From assembly GCF_009733535.1 (NCBI RefSeq), contig NZ_SMMI01000005.1:62001-126000 (forward strand): a stretch of 64,000 nt of DNA, written 5' to 3'. Positions 34,517 through 44,418 of this stretch are shown here, piece after piece. Under the pieces are notes generated by a model. It had not been told where the DNA came from. It searched no databases and saw nothing but the letters and a program-made list of their open reading frames with translations. A program made the position numbers and the translations under genes. Position 1 is the first letter of the stretch, and each line of letters opens with the position of its first letter. This DNA comes from Sphingobacterium endophyticum. GTDB taxonomy: Bacteria > Bacteroidota > Bacteroidia > Sphingobacteriales > Sphingobacteriaceae.

Positions 34517-37273
34517 TTATGATTTGGTTAAAAATTCATCTAAATTTAATAATGCATTTGCAACTAAAGTGTAGGCTGCATCCGTCAATAGTTCTTTGTG
34601 ATTCGATGCTTTATGGTCTTTACCCATAAATTTTTCTACCTCACCTGGTCTCTTTTCAAAATTTTCATAAGCCTGTGCGTATAATTTTTCCAACGCAACT
34701 AATTTGTCTTCGCTGGCACTTTTAAACATCGTCCTTTGATAACCCGCAGCGATACTATTCTTCAAATCTCCCTTACCCTCTTTCTTCATAATTGCAGCCA
34801 AATTTTTTGCAGCTTCAATATAAACCGGATCATTCAACGTGGTTAATGCTTGTAATGGTGTATTTGTTCGAATCCGATCCACTAAACAAACCTCTCTACT
34901 AGAAGCGTCAAAAGAAATAAAGGATGGATAAGGACTGGTTCTCTTCAGAAAGGTATAAATTCCTCTTCTAAATTGATCTTCGCCTTCACTCTTTTTCCAA
35001 GATTCACCACTATAAACGGTCATCCAAACACCATCTGGTTGCATAGGCATCACACTCGGTCCGAACATTTTAGAACTTAACAGTCCACTTACGGTTAATG
35101 CTTGATCCCTGATTTGCTCAGCTGATAATCTAAATCTAGGCCCTCTAGCATAATAATAATTCTCTGGGTCTTTCTTCGCATCCTTCGAATTCAAAGACGA
35201 ACCTTGTTTATATGTTGATGATAATACTAAATCGCGAATCAAAGATTTCATGCTCCAATTCTTTTCATGCATTAAATCCAAGGCTAGATAATCCAATAGT
35301 TCCCGATGAATCGGTGGATTACTTTGAGTTCCCATATCTCCCAATGGTTCAACCAATCCTCTTCCAAAAATTTGAGCCCAAACCCTATTCACAAGCGTTC
35401 TAGCAGTTAATGGATTGTCTTTACTAACCAACCACTGCGCAAATCCTAGTCTGTTATTAGGCGCATCTTTTGGAAATGGATTTAAGGATGCTGGAACTGT
35501 AGGTTCAACGACATCGCCTAAGGCCAATCGATTTCCTCGCTCGAATACTTGAGTTTTTCTTTTCATTTCAACAGGGTTCTCAATCATGATAGGAACTGAA
35601 GCTGGATTTGTATTAACAAGTTGTAATATGCTTTTTTGAATATGTTCAGAGTTTGGAACATTATTTCCTGGAAATGGCTCTCTAAATGCTAACCACTCCA
35701 CCATACAAACTGGTTGGTCCTTGCCTAAGTTTGGATTCTTAAATACTAAAAATAAATCGTGTCGACCTTGAACATCTGCAATCGGTGCTTGAATAACTTG
35801 TTTACCTTGTGTATTCGCCAAATCAATATTTGCAATTATTTCGCCTCCAATTTTATCCTTATGTATTTCTAATTTACCTCCTGTATTGCCCGTCCAATAA
35901 TTTAAATAAATCAGTTTTTTACCATCTAATTGAATATCTCTCAATCTAGCATGACCACCATTCCTTACCCCTAACCATTTGGTATCATATAATGCAGCAT
36001 TCTCTAATTGGTCAGAGTAATGTGCATGTATTTTGGGTTCTAAACTTTTTAAAAACAGGTCCGTTGATTTCAATAATTTTTCATTCCCATAACTGCTAAG
36101 CCAAGTTTTAATACTATCAACTTGCAGTTGTTCATGAGCATTATAAAATCTTAATCTAGGATGATCTCCCTCTGTGTCTTCATCCCTAGTATTATTGAAA
36201 AATGCAACTGATTTATAGTATTCCTCAAATTTAAATGGATCATAAGTGTGACTATGGCATTGCACACATTCAAAAGTTGTGCTTAACCAAACTTGATAAG
36301 TAGTATTGACACGATCCAAAACTGCTGCTACCCTAAATTCCTCACTGTCTGTTCCTCCCTCATCATTATTCATCGTATTACGATGAAATGCAGTGGCAAT
36401 TAATTGATCTTTTGTCGGATCTGGCAAAAGATCTCCAGCCAATTGCTCAATCGTAAATTGATCATATGGCATGTCTTTATTAAAAGCTTTAATCACCCAA
36501 TCCCTATACTCCCAAATCTGTCTTGAAACATCTTTTTCATATCCTTTGGTATCCGCATATCTTGCCATATCAAGCCACCAGGAAGCCCACTTTTCGCCAA
36601 ACTTTGGAGAACTCAATAAACTATCTACCCGAATCTCATAAGCATCATCCCTACTATCCTCTTTAAAAGACAAAACTTCTTCTAAACTTGGTGGAACTCC
36701 AGTCAAATCCAAATAGGCCCTTCTTAATAGAGTCTCTTTATCTGCTTCTTCCGAAAAGGACAAACCCTTTTCATCGAACTTATCTTTAATAAAATAGTCA
36801 ATGTTATTGCTGATTCCACTTGGATTGAAACCAAATAAAGATGCAAATGAAAATGATTTTGGAACTTCTACCTCCTCAGGTAGACGATATGCCCAGTGTT
36901 CTCCCCATTTAGCACCTTGATTAACCCATTTCCTCAAAATCTCAATTTCTTTGTCATCCAATTTTGGTGCATTATAGGGCATTCTCAATTCAGGATCCTC
37001 TTCCGTTAACCGTTGGATAAATGGACTGTGATCCGCATCCCCAGGCTTAATAGGAACTTCCCCTGACTCAGCTTTTGCAAAGGCTTCCTCTTCAAACAAT
37101 AAACTGAATCCACCATTCTTCTTAACTCCTCCATGACAGGTAATGCAATGTTTATTCAGAATGGGCTTTACATCATTACTAAAGTCTACTTCTTCACTCT
37201 CATGAAAAGTAAGAAAACCGACAGCCACAATAACCGCAGCAACAGCAGAAAAAACTAATAATTTTCTTTTCAT
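34517..37273 (-). CDS. PSCyt1-DUF1549-DUF1553 cytochrome protein
   Basis: A 918-residue exported protein. It begins with an uncleaved or signal-type helix (4-22), then a PSCyt1 cytochrome domain with CITCHGG (Cys43, Cys46, His47) and a possible Met ligand in RMPYNAPKL. A DUF1549 region (about 150-370) carries a second CxxCH motif in ECVQCHSHTYDPF and the block ARYADTKGYEKD. A middle carbohydrate-binding-like beta-sandwich with MVEWLAFREP (about 430-540) precedes a DUF1553 region with NRLGFAQWLVSKDNPLTART, VWAQIFGRGLVEP and NTPLQALTTLNDP. It is the first gene of a four-gene leftward operon with DUF1501, TIM-barrel and membrane cytochrome genes. The haem groups imply electron transfer at or beyond the inner membrane. 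The enzymatic reaction is unknown. Confidence 0.9.
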   Translation of the reverse strand: MKRKLLVFSAVAAVIVAVGFLTFHESEEVDFSNDVKPILNKHCITCHGGVKKNGGFSLLFEEEAFAKAESGEVPIKPGDADHSPFIQRLTEEDPELRMPYNAPKLDDKEIEILRKWVNQGAKWGEHWAYRLPEEVEVPKSFSFASLFGFNPSGISNNIDYFIKDKFDEKGLSFSEEADKETLLRRAYLDLTGVPPSLEEVLSFKEDSRDDAYEIRVDSLLSSPKFGEKWASWWLDMARYADTKGYEKDVSRQIWEYRDWVIKAFNKDMPYDQFTIEQLAGDLLPDPTKDQLIATAFHRNTMNNDEGGTDSEEFRVAAVLDRVNTTYQVWLSTTFECVQCHSHTYDPFKFEEYYKSVAFFNNTRDEDTEGDHPRLRFYNAHEQLQVDSIKTWLSSYGNEKLLKSTDLFLKSLEPKIHAHYSDQLENAALYDTKWLGVRNGGHARLRDIQLDGKKLIYLNYWTGNTGGKLEIHKDKIGGEIIANIDLANTQGKQVIQAPIADVQGRHDLFLVFKNPNLGKDQPVCMVEWLAFREPFPGNNVPNSEHIQKSILQLVNTNPASVPIMIENPVEMKRKTQVFERGNRLALGDVVEPTVPASLNPFPKDAPNNRLGFAQWLVSKDNPLTARTLVNRVWAQIFGRGLVEPLGDMGTQSNPPIHRELLDYLALDLMHEKNWSMKSLIRDLVLSSTYKQGSSLNSKDAKKDPENYYYARGPRFRLSAEQIRDQALTVSGLLSSKMFGPSVMPMQPDGVWMTVYSGESWKKSEGEDQFRRGIYTFLKRTSPYPSFISFDASSREVCLVDRIRTNTPLQALTTLNDPVYIEAAKNLAAIMKKEGKGDLKNSIAAGYQRTMFKSASEDKLVALEKLYAQAYENFEKRPGEVEKFMGKDHKASNHKELLTDAAYTLVANALLNLDEFLTKS

Positions 37274-37578
37274 TTCAGGCTTATATTACTATTCTATTAT
37301 TAGGTTCATTTTAAAGATAAGTATAATATGTCTATACATACTTATCATTTGTAAAGTTAGTTTACAAATGTTAAAACAACTAAAACTCAATTGCCAATTA
37401 ATAACACTATTTTAACTATGAAAACTAAAATTTTTCGTAAATTCTTATCAATCTAGGTTAATTTAGTACTGATCTTAAATAAATAACTCCAAAATCGATT
37501 ATTTATCAATTCTGATTTATTAATTAATTTTATCAATCTATTGACTTGATTTGTAACTATTTAGTTCGGTTTTATAAT
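37274..37578. other. Intergenic region between SDR and DUF1549 operons
   Basis: About 305 AT-rich bases separate the end of the SDR operon from the start of the cytochrome operon, both leftward. It should hold the terminator of the first and the promoter of the second. Two adjacent inverted repeats (37316-37370) are the only structure seen. Confidence 0.4.
37316..37370. promoter_or_regulatory. Two tandem inverted repeats upstream of cytochrome operon
   Basis: GATAAGTAT/ATACTTATC (9-bp arms, 13-base loop, 37316-37346) is followed directly by CATTTGTAAA/TTTACAAATG (10-bp arms, 5-base loop, 37346-37370). They lie 43-97 bases before the start at 37273. The TGTAAA/TTTACA core recalls the palindrome at 9859-9876. 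They may be operators or AT-rich terminators. Confidence 0.35.
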
Positions 37579-38367
37579 TTAATCTTGCATCAATGCACTT
37601 CTTCCCCCATCAACAAGATATGTGGTTCCCGAGGCAAAACCCGCATATTCGCTTGACAAAAACACACACCATGCTCCAATTTCCTCAATTGTCCCAATTC
37701 TTTGTACCAAATGAAGATTTATGGTTTCAGCCTTTGCTGCAATTGGATCTTCAAAAGAGTCAAACCATGATTGGTTTCCTTCAGTTTCTATAAATCCTGG
37801 TGCAATTCCCAAAACCCTTATTTTTGGAGCCCATTCAATAGCGATCGATTGTATTATGGACAACATCGCAGCTTTCGACACATTATAGGGAAAACAACCT
37901 TTAAGAGTTGAATAAGCATGATTAGACGCCATCATTAAAACAACAGGAGATGGAGATTCTTGTAACAGTGGCTTGATTAATTTGGCGAGTTGCCAATGTG
38001 ATTCTAAATTCAAGTTAAAGTTAAAATCCCAATCTGATTCGCTGCATTCATCCACACCTTTAAAGACATTTTTCCCCGCATTTGAAATAAAAACGTCGAT
38101 TTTTTTATATTTTAATGCTAGTAACATATAGAAATCATGCCTTTTAGAATTATCGGTAACATCAAACTCAAAATAGCTATATTTAGCATTTAAACTTTCC
38201 ATCTCAACAATAAATTCTTTCACCAATACATCCTCTACATTTCTCTCAGAACAGACAATAATTTCTGCTCCTGCTTCTACAAACCTTCGACTTATTCCCA
38301 ACCCTATACCAGAAATACCACCCGTAATAAAAACAACTTTTCCTTGAAAATCTATTGTTAACGCCAT
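37579..38367 (-). CDS. SDR-family oxidoreductase
   Basis: A 262-residue classical short-chain dehydrogenase/reductase. The cofactor motif is TGGISGIGLGISRRF (14-28), NAG appears in ISNAGKN, and the catalytic tyrosine-lysine pair is in PYNVSKAAM. The serine before it is displaced in MMASNHAYS. The late PGFIETEGN and the C-terminal GTTYLVDGG are standard. Acting in the cytosol, it would oxidise a sugar, sugar acid or polyol with NAD(P). The gene is 9 bases after the enolase-superfamily gene and ends the leftward operon that starts with the GH2 gene. In combination with a sugar-acid dehydratase it may be a sugar dehydrogenase or a 2-keto-3-deoxy acid dehydrogenase. Confidence 0.88.
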   Translation of the reverse strand: MALTIDFQGKVVFITGGISGIGLGISRRFVEAGAEIIVCSERNVEDVLVKEFIVEMESLNAKYSYFEFDVTDNSKRHDFYMLLALKYKKIDVFISNAGKNVFKGVDECSESDWDFNFNLNLESHWQLAKLIKPLLQESPSPVVLMMASNHAYSTLKGCFPYNVSKAAMLSIIQSIAIEWAPKIRVLGIAPGFIETEGNQSWFDSFEDPIAAKAETINLHLVQRIGTIEEIGAWCVFLSSEYAGFASGTTYLVDGGRSALMQD

Positions 38368-38376
38368 AACATAAAA

Positions 38377-39543
38377 TTATATATAAAATCCGGGCTTTGA
38401 TTCTAATATACCAGGATGTCTTTCCATTTCTTCTTCTAAAAGATCTACCCCTAAACCCGGTCTATCACTTAAAACCAAATGCCCATTTTTAATCATATCG
38501 CCTATTGGATAATCTATAACTGTATCTCTCCAAGGAACATCGTTAAACATAAACTCCTGCCTAAAGAAATTTGGAACACATGCACAAACATGGGCACTTG
38601 CTAATGTTGACAATGGCCCATTGGGATTATGCGGCGCCAATAGTACATTATATGTTTCCATCATTGTTGCCATTCTTTTCATTTCCGATGGTCCTCCACA
38701 ACGTGTAATATCAGGCATCATAACATCGCATATATTCTTTTCGAGAACTGGTCGAATTCCATGTCGCGTATAATGTCGTTCCCCAACACATATTGAAACA
38801 TTGGAAGGAATTCGATCCCGCATTGCCCTCAAATTATCAGCATTCTCCGGACCTGCTGGTTCCTCATACCAGGTAATCCCTAATTCTGAAAGTCGTTCAG
38901 CCATAATAACTGCAACACGATTATTCAACATAGCATGAGTCTCAATCATGATATCAAAATCCTCCCCAACTGCTTCACGAACAGCTTTACTAACCTCAAA
39001 AGCTAAATCCTGCTGTCTAGGACTTAAAGCCAAATTAGAAGACAAATCTTCACCGTAGAGATAGTTTGTATGAGCAAATGGATCAAATTTCAGCCCCGTA
39101 AATCCAGCTTCCTTAACCTTATATGCCTGTTTAGCATAGTCTTCAGCATTGTGCCCACCACCTGTAAACCAATAATTGGCATATAATAATATCTCTTTTC
39201 GAAATGCTCCTCCTAATAAATCGTAACATGGAACTCCTAAAACTTTTCCTTTTAGATCTAATAATGCCATATCAATTCCTGATATAGCACACATACTCGC
39301 ACCATAAGGTCCAACCCAGTTTAGATCTCTATATAGTTTGGTCCATATAAAATCCGTTCGCATTGGATCTAGACCAAGGATTCGCTGACCCACATGTTTT
39401 GCAGCCTCATAAACAATTGGACTCCCAGGCCAATTTGTCGCTTCTCCAACGCCTGTGAGCCCAGTATCTGTATATATTTTTATCAAAGTCCAATTATATT
39501 TGACCCCTTCTACCAACCAAACTTTTACGTCTATTATTTTCAT
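38377..39543 (-). CDS. Mandelate racemase/enolase-superfamily sugar-acid dehydratase
   Basis: A 388-residue cytosolic enzyme of the enolase superfamily. The capping domain (1-125) begins with KIIDVKVWLVEG, and the barrel carries GLKFDPF (second-strand Lys), IMIETHAML (first metal ligand region), WYEEPAGPEN (second ligand), ICVGERHYTRHG (third ligand) and PHNPNGPLSTLASAH. The late histidine is consistent with the mandelate racemase subgroup, which includes galactonate, gluconate and fuconate dehydratases. The sequence is closest in feel to galactonate dehydratase-like proteins, but the specificity cannot be assigned by eye. It should dehydrate an aldonic acid to a 2-keto-3-deoxy acid, which the neighbouring SDR or the RraA-like protein could then process. 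It lies about 120 bases after the RraA-like gene. Confidence 0.85.
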   Translation of the reverse strand: MKIIDVKVWLVEGVKYNWTLIKIYTDTGLTGVGEATNWPGSPIVYEAAKHVGQRILGLDPMRTDFIWTKLYRDLNWVGPYGASMCAISGIDMALLDLKGKVLGVPCYDLLGGAFRKEILLYANYWFTGGGHNAEDYAKQAYKVKEAGFTGLKFDPFAHTNYLYGEDLSSNLALSPRQQDLAFEVSKAVREAVGEDFDIMIETHAMLNNRVAVIMAERLSELGITWYEEPAGPENADNLRAMRDRIPSNVSICVGERHYTRHGIRPVLEKNICDVMMPDITRCGGPSEMKRMATMMETYNVLLAPHNPNGPLSTLASAHVCACVPNFFRQEFMFNDVPWRDTVIDYPIGDMIKNGHLVLSDRPGLGVDLLEEEMERHPGILESKPGFYI

Positions 39544-39663
39544 TGATTTAATTTTCTACTTGAATATTAAAATTACTTCCCATATTTTTTGAGTCAATTG
39601 GATAGTCTACCTAACACAATTATATAAAATTGATATGAAAAATATTTTTTTTAAACATTCACT

Positions 39664-40374
39664 TTATAATATTCCAAATTCAGAAAACGCCTCCTGAGCA
39701 CTCATGCCCTGCAACACTTTATTTAGTACAACTTTTTCACTCCTGGATTTCTCAAGTGCTCTGGAAAAAACTTCAACTACATGTTCTTTTGGAACAATAC
39801 AAACACCATCAATATCACCCAAGATAATATCACCATCATTAATCATCACATTACCGAATTGAATAGGCACTCGCCAATCAATTACTTTGCCTCGTGGTGC
39901 CTGATCCTGCGCATAACATCCCATCGAAAAACATGGAAATCCCAAATTTAAGATACCATTTGTGTCCCGAGAATAACCGTTTACAACTGCTCCTTGCGCA
40001 CCTAGCACTTTAGCTCGAGCACTCATAATTTCTCCCCATAATGCAAAATCTGGACTTGCTCCACTGCATATATAGACTTCCCCCTCCTTTAAATCATCCA
40101 ATGCCTCTAACATCAGTCCAAATGGTTTCTGCAATACTGGATTTTTGGAAACTTGCTCCCCAACTGATTTTACGTCTGCTTCCAAGACTGTCATCGCCCT
40201 ACCTACAATAATCATATGATCATGTAGAGGTCTAATATTTGCCGGTAAGAATTGATTTAATAATCCCATCATATCCATAATATCCCCAACTACAGCAGTA
40301 TACAATTCAGATTTTATGAGAGAAAACAATTCTTGGTCATTTGACCATTCAACTTCATAGGTATTATTAATCAT
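39664..40374 (-). CDS. RraA-like/HMG aldolase-family protein
   Basis: A 236-residue protein of the RraA/4-hydroxy-4-methyl-2-oxoglutarate aldolase family. GDIMDMMGLLNQFLPANIRPL covers the start of the fold (split: GDIMDMMGLLNQF and LPANIRPL), and the active-site region has AQGAVVNGYSRDTNGI, in which Arg and Asp match the metal-dependent aldolase members, and GDIDGVCIVP. Members with these residues cleave or decarboxylate 2-keto acids (pyruvate aldolases); others are only RNase E regulators, which Bacteroidota lack. In this operon, between a GH2 glycosidase (10 bases) and a sugar-acid dehydratase, an aldolase acting on a keto-deoxy sugar acid is the best reading. It is cytosolic and of normal length. 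Confidence 0.83.
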   Translation of the reverse strand: MINNTYEVEWSNDQELFSLIKSELYTAVVGDIMDMMGLLNQFLPANIRPLHDHMIIVGRAMTVLEADVKSVGEQVSKNPVLQKPFGLMLEALDDLKEGEVYICSGASPDFALWGEIMSARAKVLGAQGAVVNGYSRDTNGILNLGFPCFSMGCYAQDQAPRGKVIDWRVPIQFGNVMINDGDIILGDIDGVCIVPKEHVVEVFSRALEKSRSEKVVLNKVLQGMSAQEAFSEFGIL

Positions 40375-40384
40375 GATATTTTTA

Positions 40385-43342
40385 TTAAAATCTTAAAATA
40401 ATTTCTCCACGACATGGGTTTGCCTCTAACATTTTGCAGTAATTGCCCCAGGCAATTTCAGGATAGTCCCACTTATTATTGCTGAATAAAACAAGTTGCT
40501 CATTTTCAAGCCGATCCAGTCTGCATGCTACATCTCCTGAGTTGGATATCACAGACATTAATCTATTGTTTCCTTCATACAAACTGTAGAAATAGATATT
40601 TTCCTTCATCCCTTTTGATTCTTGAGTTAATGGATTTTTACTACCTGCACCTTTATCGGACCAGTAATAATAGTTGTGGGTATCTTTATTCCAGGTATTT
40701 TTCGGTTGTAATCCATATTCAACTTGATTTGGGTTGTAAAATGCAACATCTCCCTCATTCCCCGCAAATTCATCATCTGGATAATAATTCCAAAGTCCGT
40801 TTCTAGACCATTTTAAACGATCAATATGGTCTGATAAATAGTACTTTAATCCCATTTCCCTTAAATATCCATTCGGCTCCCCTTCAGATTTGTAACTAGT
40901 CTTAATTTCACCATTTGGATAAATCGCAATTTCAAAAGCAACTTTTAATTCCTTGTAATTCCCTTCGATATTAACTTTTACAATCTTATTTTCAATTTTG
41001 ACATCTAATTTTGTTTTCTTCCAATCAGCATCCCTTACTTTATAATTATCCGCAATCTTGCGAACTTCTGCCCCAGAAAGATGATTTAAATTAATGTCAA
41101 GATTTAAAAATGGACCTTTGCTAATAAATTGCTTACCATTAATTTTTGCATTCTCAATTAACCCGCTTTTTTTTGAAACAGGAATTATAAGACCATTTCC
41201 CTTAATCATAATAAACTCTTCTGTTTCTTCTAATTCAAATTGCTGATTAATTGTAGTTAATGGAAATTCGATCGGCTTAGATCCAAAATAATACTTGTAA
41301 GTATCAATTTCTAAACCATTCTTATCGACAAAACTTAATAACAAAGGCTCTCCATTTTTCCATTCTTCTGCAGGTATGACAATTTCACCTTTGGAATGTG
41401 GTTTTAAACTTGTCAATTCTATTGCTTTCTCTTGACCCAAATAGTTATACTTTAGAATAATCTCATTCAGATTTGTATGGTCAAATCTATTATAGATTGG
41501 AAGAATCAAATCTTCAGTTTTTTTAAATTCTTTTATTGAATTTCCTTCTATCAAAACTCTGATCGGAGAATGAGCCTTTTTTGTCGACCAAAATTCAGGT
41601 TTCTTCCTTCGCCAAACATCGACAATCCCCCATTCTCCATACCCTACAGCAGAACCCTGAAAATCAACAGGTTTTGCAGTCTTTGAAAACTCCTTCCAGT
41701 ATGGACTCCCTTTTTTTAACTCTTTAGGAATATAAAAAACCTCATCTACATAACCCCAGATCGCACCCCCTAATCCGCCCTGTGTTGGAAATAATCCTCC
41801 CCACATCATGTCCATTGATAATCCCCAAAACTCCCTAATATTGGGATCATTTCTTAAAGTTTGGTAAGTATAACAGGCTGGATGTGCCCACTCATCAAAT
41901 AGTGCTGGTATCCCATGCCCTTGAAAATTCTTTGTACTCATTCCAAATTGAGAAATATTACCATAGACATCTTGGTAATGCATACTCAGAATCTCATAAA
42001 TTTTATCTCCTTCCTTTTGACTACCTGGATAGCTCCAAATAATTGGTCTAGATGTATCTTTTGATTTTACAAAGTCAAAACTTTCCTGAAAATTTCTCCC
42101 ATAAATCGATTCATTTCCAATTGACCAAATAATTACCGATGGATGAGATTTAAAAGTATTGACCATTTCCCTACATTGGCTAATATATTGATCTCTAAAG
42201 GATGAATCATTCTGAGAGGCTCCAGGGGCATAATTCTTTTGTCGATATGTGTCAACAAAACATACCGCTGTCTCAACCTCAACATAAATTCCTTGTTCAT
42301 TACAATATTCAACAAACCGCTCTGTAGGTGGGTAATGCGATGTTCGAACAAAATTAATATGAGATTCCTTAAAAAGCTCAACATCTAATTTATCATATTC
42401 TGCAGTTGACACCCTACCTAATTTAGGATGAATATCATGTCGATTCGCTCCTCTCAATTTTATTGGGCTGCCATTCACCAAGAACTGATCTTTCACAATC
42501 TTTACCTCTCTAAATCCTACCTGTTTTATAAAAGAATAGACTAATTTGTCCCTTCTTTTAACCTCAACTAATAATTTATAAAGATTCGGATGCTCAGCGT
42601 CCCATTTTTTTGGATTCTTTACTGATAAGGAATTTAAATTTACACCGCTTTTTAGGTTAAATTTGTTGTTTTCAAGTGAAATTTTATCTCCTTGTGGATC
42701 GATTAAAGAATATTCAACAATTGATTTATCTGTAGTTTCTTGGAAAAATGAAATATCAATTTGTCCATTCACATAATTATCGTCTAGATCAATTTCATAA
42801 TTAAAATCGGTTAATGAGATTTTAGGAGTAGCAAATAAGGTCACATCTCGTAAAATCCCCCCTATTGGATGATGAGCATAGCCAGATGCATATGAAATAT
42901 CATTCAAACGATCGGTTACTTTTAATTCAATTAAATTTTCTTTACCAACTTGAACATAATCAGCTATATCTGTCTCCCATCTTGTAAAACCACCATTATG
43001 TTTTCTAATAAACTGGCCATTTATCGTTAATTCAGCCTCAGAATAAACCCCATCAAACCTTAAAATAATTCGCTGCCCTTTAAAAGATTCTGGCACGAGA
43101 AAACTCTTTTTATACTCATAAGCTTTATCATGCTCTATGCCATATCCCTGCATTACTAATTCTCCAGGAACTATAACATCTTCCCAATTTGAATTTTCAT
43201 CAAATTGAAACTGCCAAATACCATTTAAAGAAATAATTGGATTATCTACCTTATCATACTTTAATGGTAATTGATAAGATATTTCCTGAGCACTAATTTT
43301 TAATTGTAAAATGAATAAGAAAAGTAACAATAATTCCTTCAT
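40385..43342 (-). CDS. GH2 beta-galactosidase-like enzyme
   Basis: A 985-residue exported glycosidase with a signal peptide (MKELLLLFLFILQLKISA). The domains are an N-terminal jelly roll (about 30-180, with FDGVYSEAELTINGQ), an immunoglobulin-like domain (180-285), the catalytic TIM barrel (about 290-610) with the acid/base Glu in IIWSIGNES and the nucleophile Glu in ALFDEWAHP, then further sandwich domains and a Bgal_small-like C-terminus (about 750-985). RGANRHDIHPKLG is a standard GH2 block. It should release beta-galactose, beta-glucuronic acid or a related sugar in the periplasm. It heads a leftward operon with RraA-like, dehydratase and SDR genes and is divergent from the AraC regulator gene, which probably controls it. 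The exact sugar is open. Confidence 0.92.
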   Translation of the reverse strand: MKELLLLFLFILQLKISAQEISYQLPLKYDKVDNPIISLNGIWQFQFDENSNWEDVIVPGELVMQGYGIEHDKAYEYKKSFLVPESFKGQRIILRFDGVYSEAELTINGQFIRKHNGGFTRWETDIADYVQVGKENLIELKVTDRLNDISYASGYAHHPIGGILRDVTLFATPKISLTDFNYEIDLDDNYVNGQIDISFFQETTDKSIVEYSLIDPQGDKISLENNKFNLKSGVNLNSLSVKNPKKWDAEHPNLYKLLVEVKRRDKLVYSFIKQVGFREVKIVKDQFLVNGSPIKLRGANRHDIHPKLGRVSTAEYDKLDVELFKESHINFVRTSHYPPTERFVEYCNEQGIYVEVETAVCFVDTYRQKNYAPGASQNDSSFRDQYISQCREMVNTFKSHPSVIIWSIGNESIYGRNFQESFDFVKSKDTSRPIIWSYPGSQKEGDKIYEILSMHYQDVYGNISQFGMSTKNFQGHGIPALFDEWAHPACYTYQTLRNDPNIREFWGLSMDMMWGGLFPTQGGLGGAIWGYVDEVFYIPKELKKGSPYWKEFSKTAKPVDFQGSAVGYGEWGIVDVWRRKKPEFWSTKKAHSPIRVLIEGNSIKEFKKTEDLILPIYNRFDHTNLNEIILKYNYLGQEKAIELTSLKPHSKGEIVIPAEEWKNGEPLLLSFVDKNGLEIDTYKYYFGSKPIEFPLTTINQQFELEETEEFIMIKGNGLIIPVSKKSGLIENAKINGKQFISKGPFLNLDINLNHLSGAEVRKIADNYKVRDADWKKTKLDVKIENKIVKVNIEGNYKELKVAFEIAIYPNGEIKTSYKSEGEPNGYLREMGLKYYLSDHIDRLKWSRNGLWNYYPDDEFAGNEGDVAFYNPNQVEYGLQPKNTWNKDTHNYYYWSDKGAGSKNPLTQESKGMKENIYFYSLYEGNNRLMSVISNSGDVACRLDRLENEQLVLFSNNKWDYPEIAWGNYCKMLEANPCRGEIILRF

Positions 43343-43545
43343 GGCCTTTTTAATGGTTATAAATTTTTAAAAAAATTACAATTTCAATTGAACAAAATTA
43401 CCGTCATATTTTCCATGATACTAAAACTCTCTACACAAATTTTAAAACTATATATACCCAATATTTAATTAATTAATATAACTTATGGTATTATAGTTGA
43501 ATTTCAGCATATTAATGCTTTATTTGTGTTTAGTATCAATATACT

Positions 43546-44418
43546 TTGAATATGAAAGCTCAATTTATAGAATTATCTCCTCCAACTGAGAAGACAATTC
43601 ACATTAAACAAGTTAACCAGGAATTTTTAAGTAATCCTTTACATTTTCATGAATTGTGTGAATTGGTGTTAGTCCAAGAAAGTTTTGGGAGAAGAATTGT
43701 TGGAAACCACGTAGATAGCTTTTCCTCTGGTGACTTGGTATTGATGGGACCAAACATTCCTCATATCTGGAGAAATGATGAAATTTTTCTTGAACCGGAG
43801 AGTAAGCTTAGAGCAAAAGCAATTGTTATTTATTTCCCTTCTGATTTTTTAATTAGGTTAACAGATGAACAAAAAACGATTCAAGCAATGCAGAATTTTA
43901 TTAACAAAGCAAAACAAGGAATTAGGTTTTATGGAGAAACTAAAGATAAAGCCAGAAAAATGATTGAAGATTTACCTGAAAAATTAAGTATTTCTAGAAT
44001 AACTGGCTTTTTAAATCTTATTGAATTATTACATGACAGTAAGGAATATGAAACTTTAGCAACGGATGCTTACAAAGCTCATTTCGGCCAACAGGAGACA
44101 AATAGAATAAACCAAATTTATGTTTACGTCATGTCGAATTTCAAAGAAAATGTATCCTTAAATGAAGCAGCGGAAATATTAAACATGACACCAAATGCTT
44201 TTTGTAGATTCTTTAAAAGACATACCCAAAAATCATTTTCAAGATTTGTCAATGAGATGAGAATAGGACATGCATGTAAATTATTATTGGATAAAACATA
44301 CAGTATATCGGAAATTTGCTACTTGAGTGGATATCAAAATTTAACAAATTTCAATAAATTTTTTAAATCAATTATGAATAAAAGTCCACGAGAATATCGA
44401 AAAGATTTACACCTATAA
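43546..44418 (+). CDS. AraC-family regulator with cupin sensor
   Basis: A 290-residue transcription factor. The N-terminal cupin domain (about 20-110) includes HFHELCELVLV and SGDLVLMGPNIPHIW, which bind a small ligand, often a sugar or sugar acid. The C-terminal AraC domain (about 188-288) has two helix-turn-helix units, with LNEAAEILNMTPNAFCRFFKR and the signature ISEICYLSGYQNLTNFNKFF followed by SPREYRK (each split only for length). It is divergent from the GH2 operon across about 200 bases and is the obvious local regulator, probably an activator of that operon. Its stop overlaps by six bases the end of the convergent methyltransferase gene. Confidence 0.9.
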   Translation: MNMKAQFIELSPPTEKTIHIKQVNQEFLSNPLHFHELCELVLVQESFGRRIVGNHVDSFSSGDLVLMGPNIPHIWRNDEIFLEPESKLRAKAIVIYFPSDFLIRLTDEQKTIQAMQNFINKAKQGIRFYGETKDKARKMIEDLPEKLSISRITGFLNLIELLHDSKEYETLATDAYKAHFGQQETNRINQIYVYVMSNFKENVSLNEAAEILNMTPNAFCRFFKRHTQKSFSRFVNEMRIGHACKLLLDKTYSISEICYLSGYQNLTNFNKFFKSIMNKSPREYRKDLHL

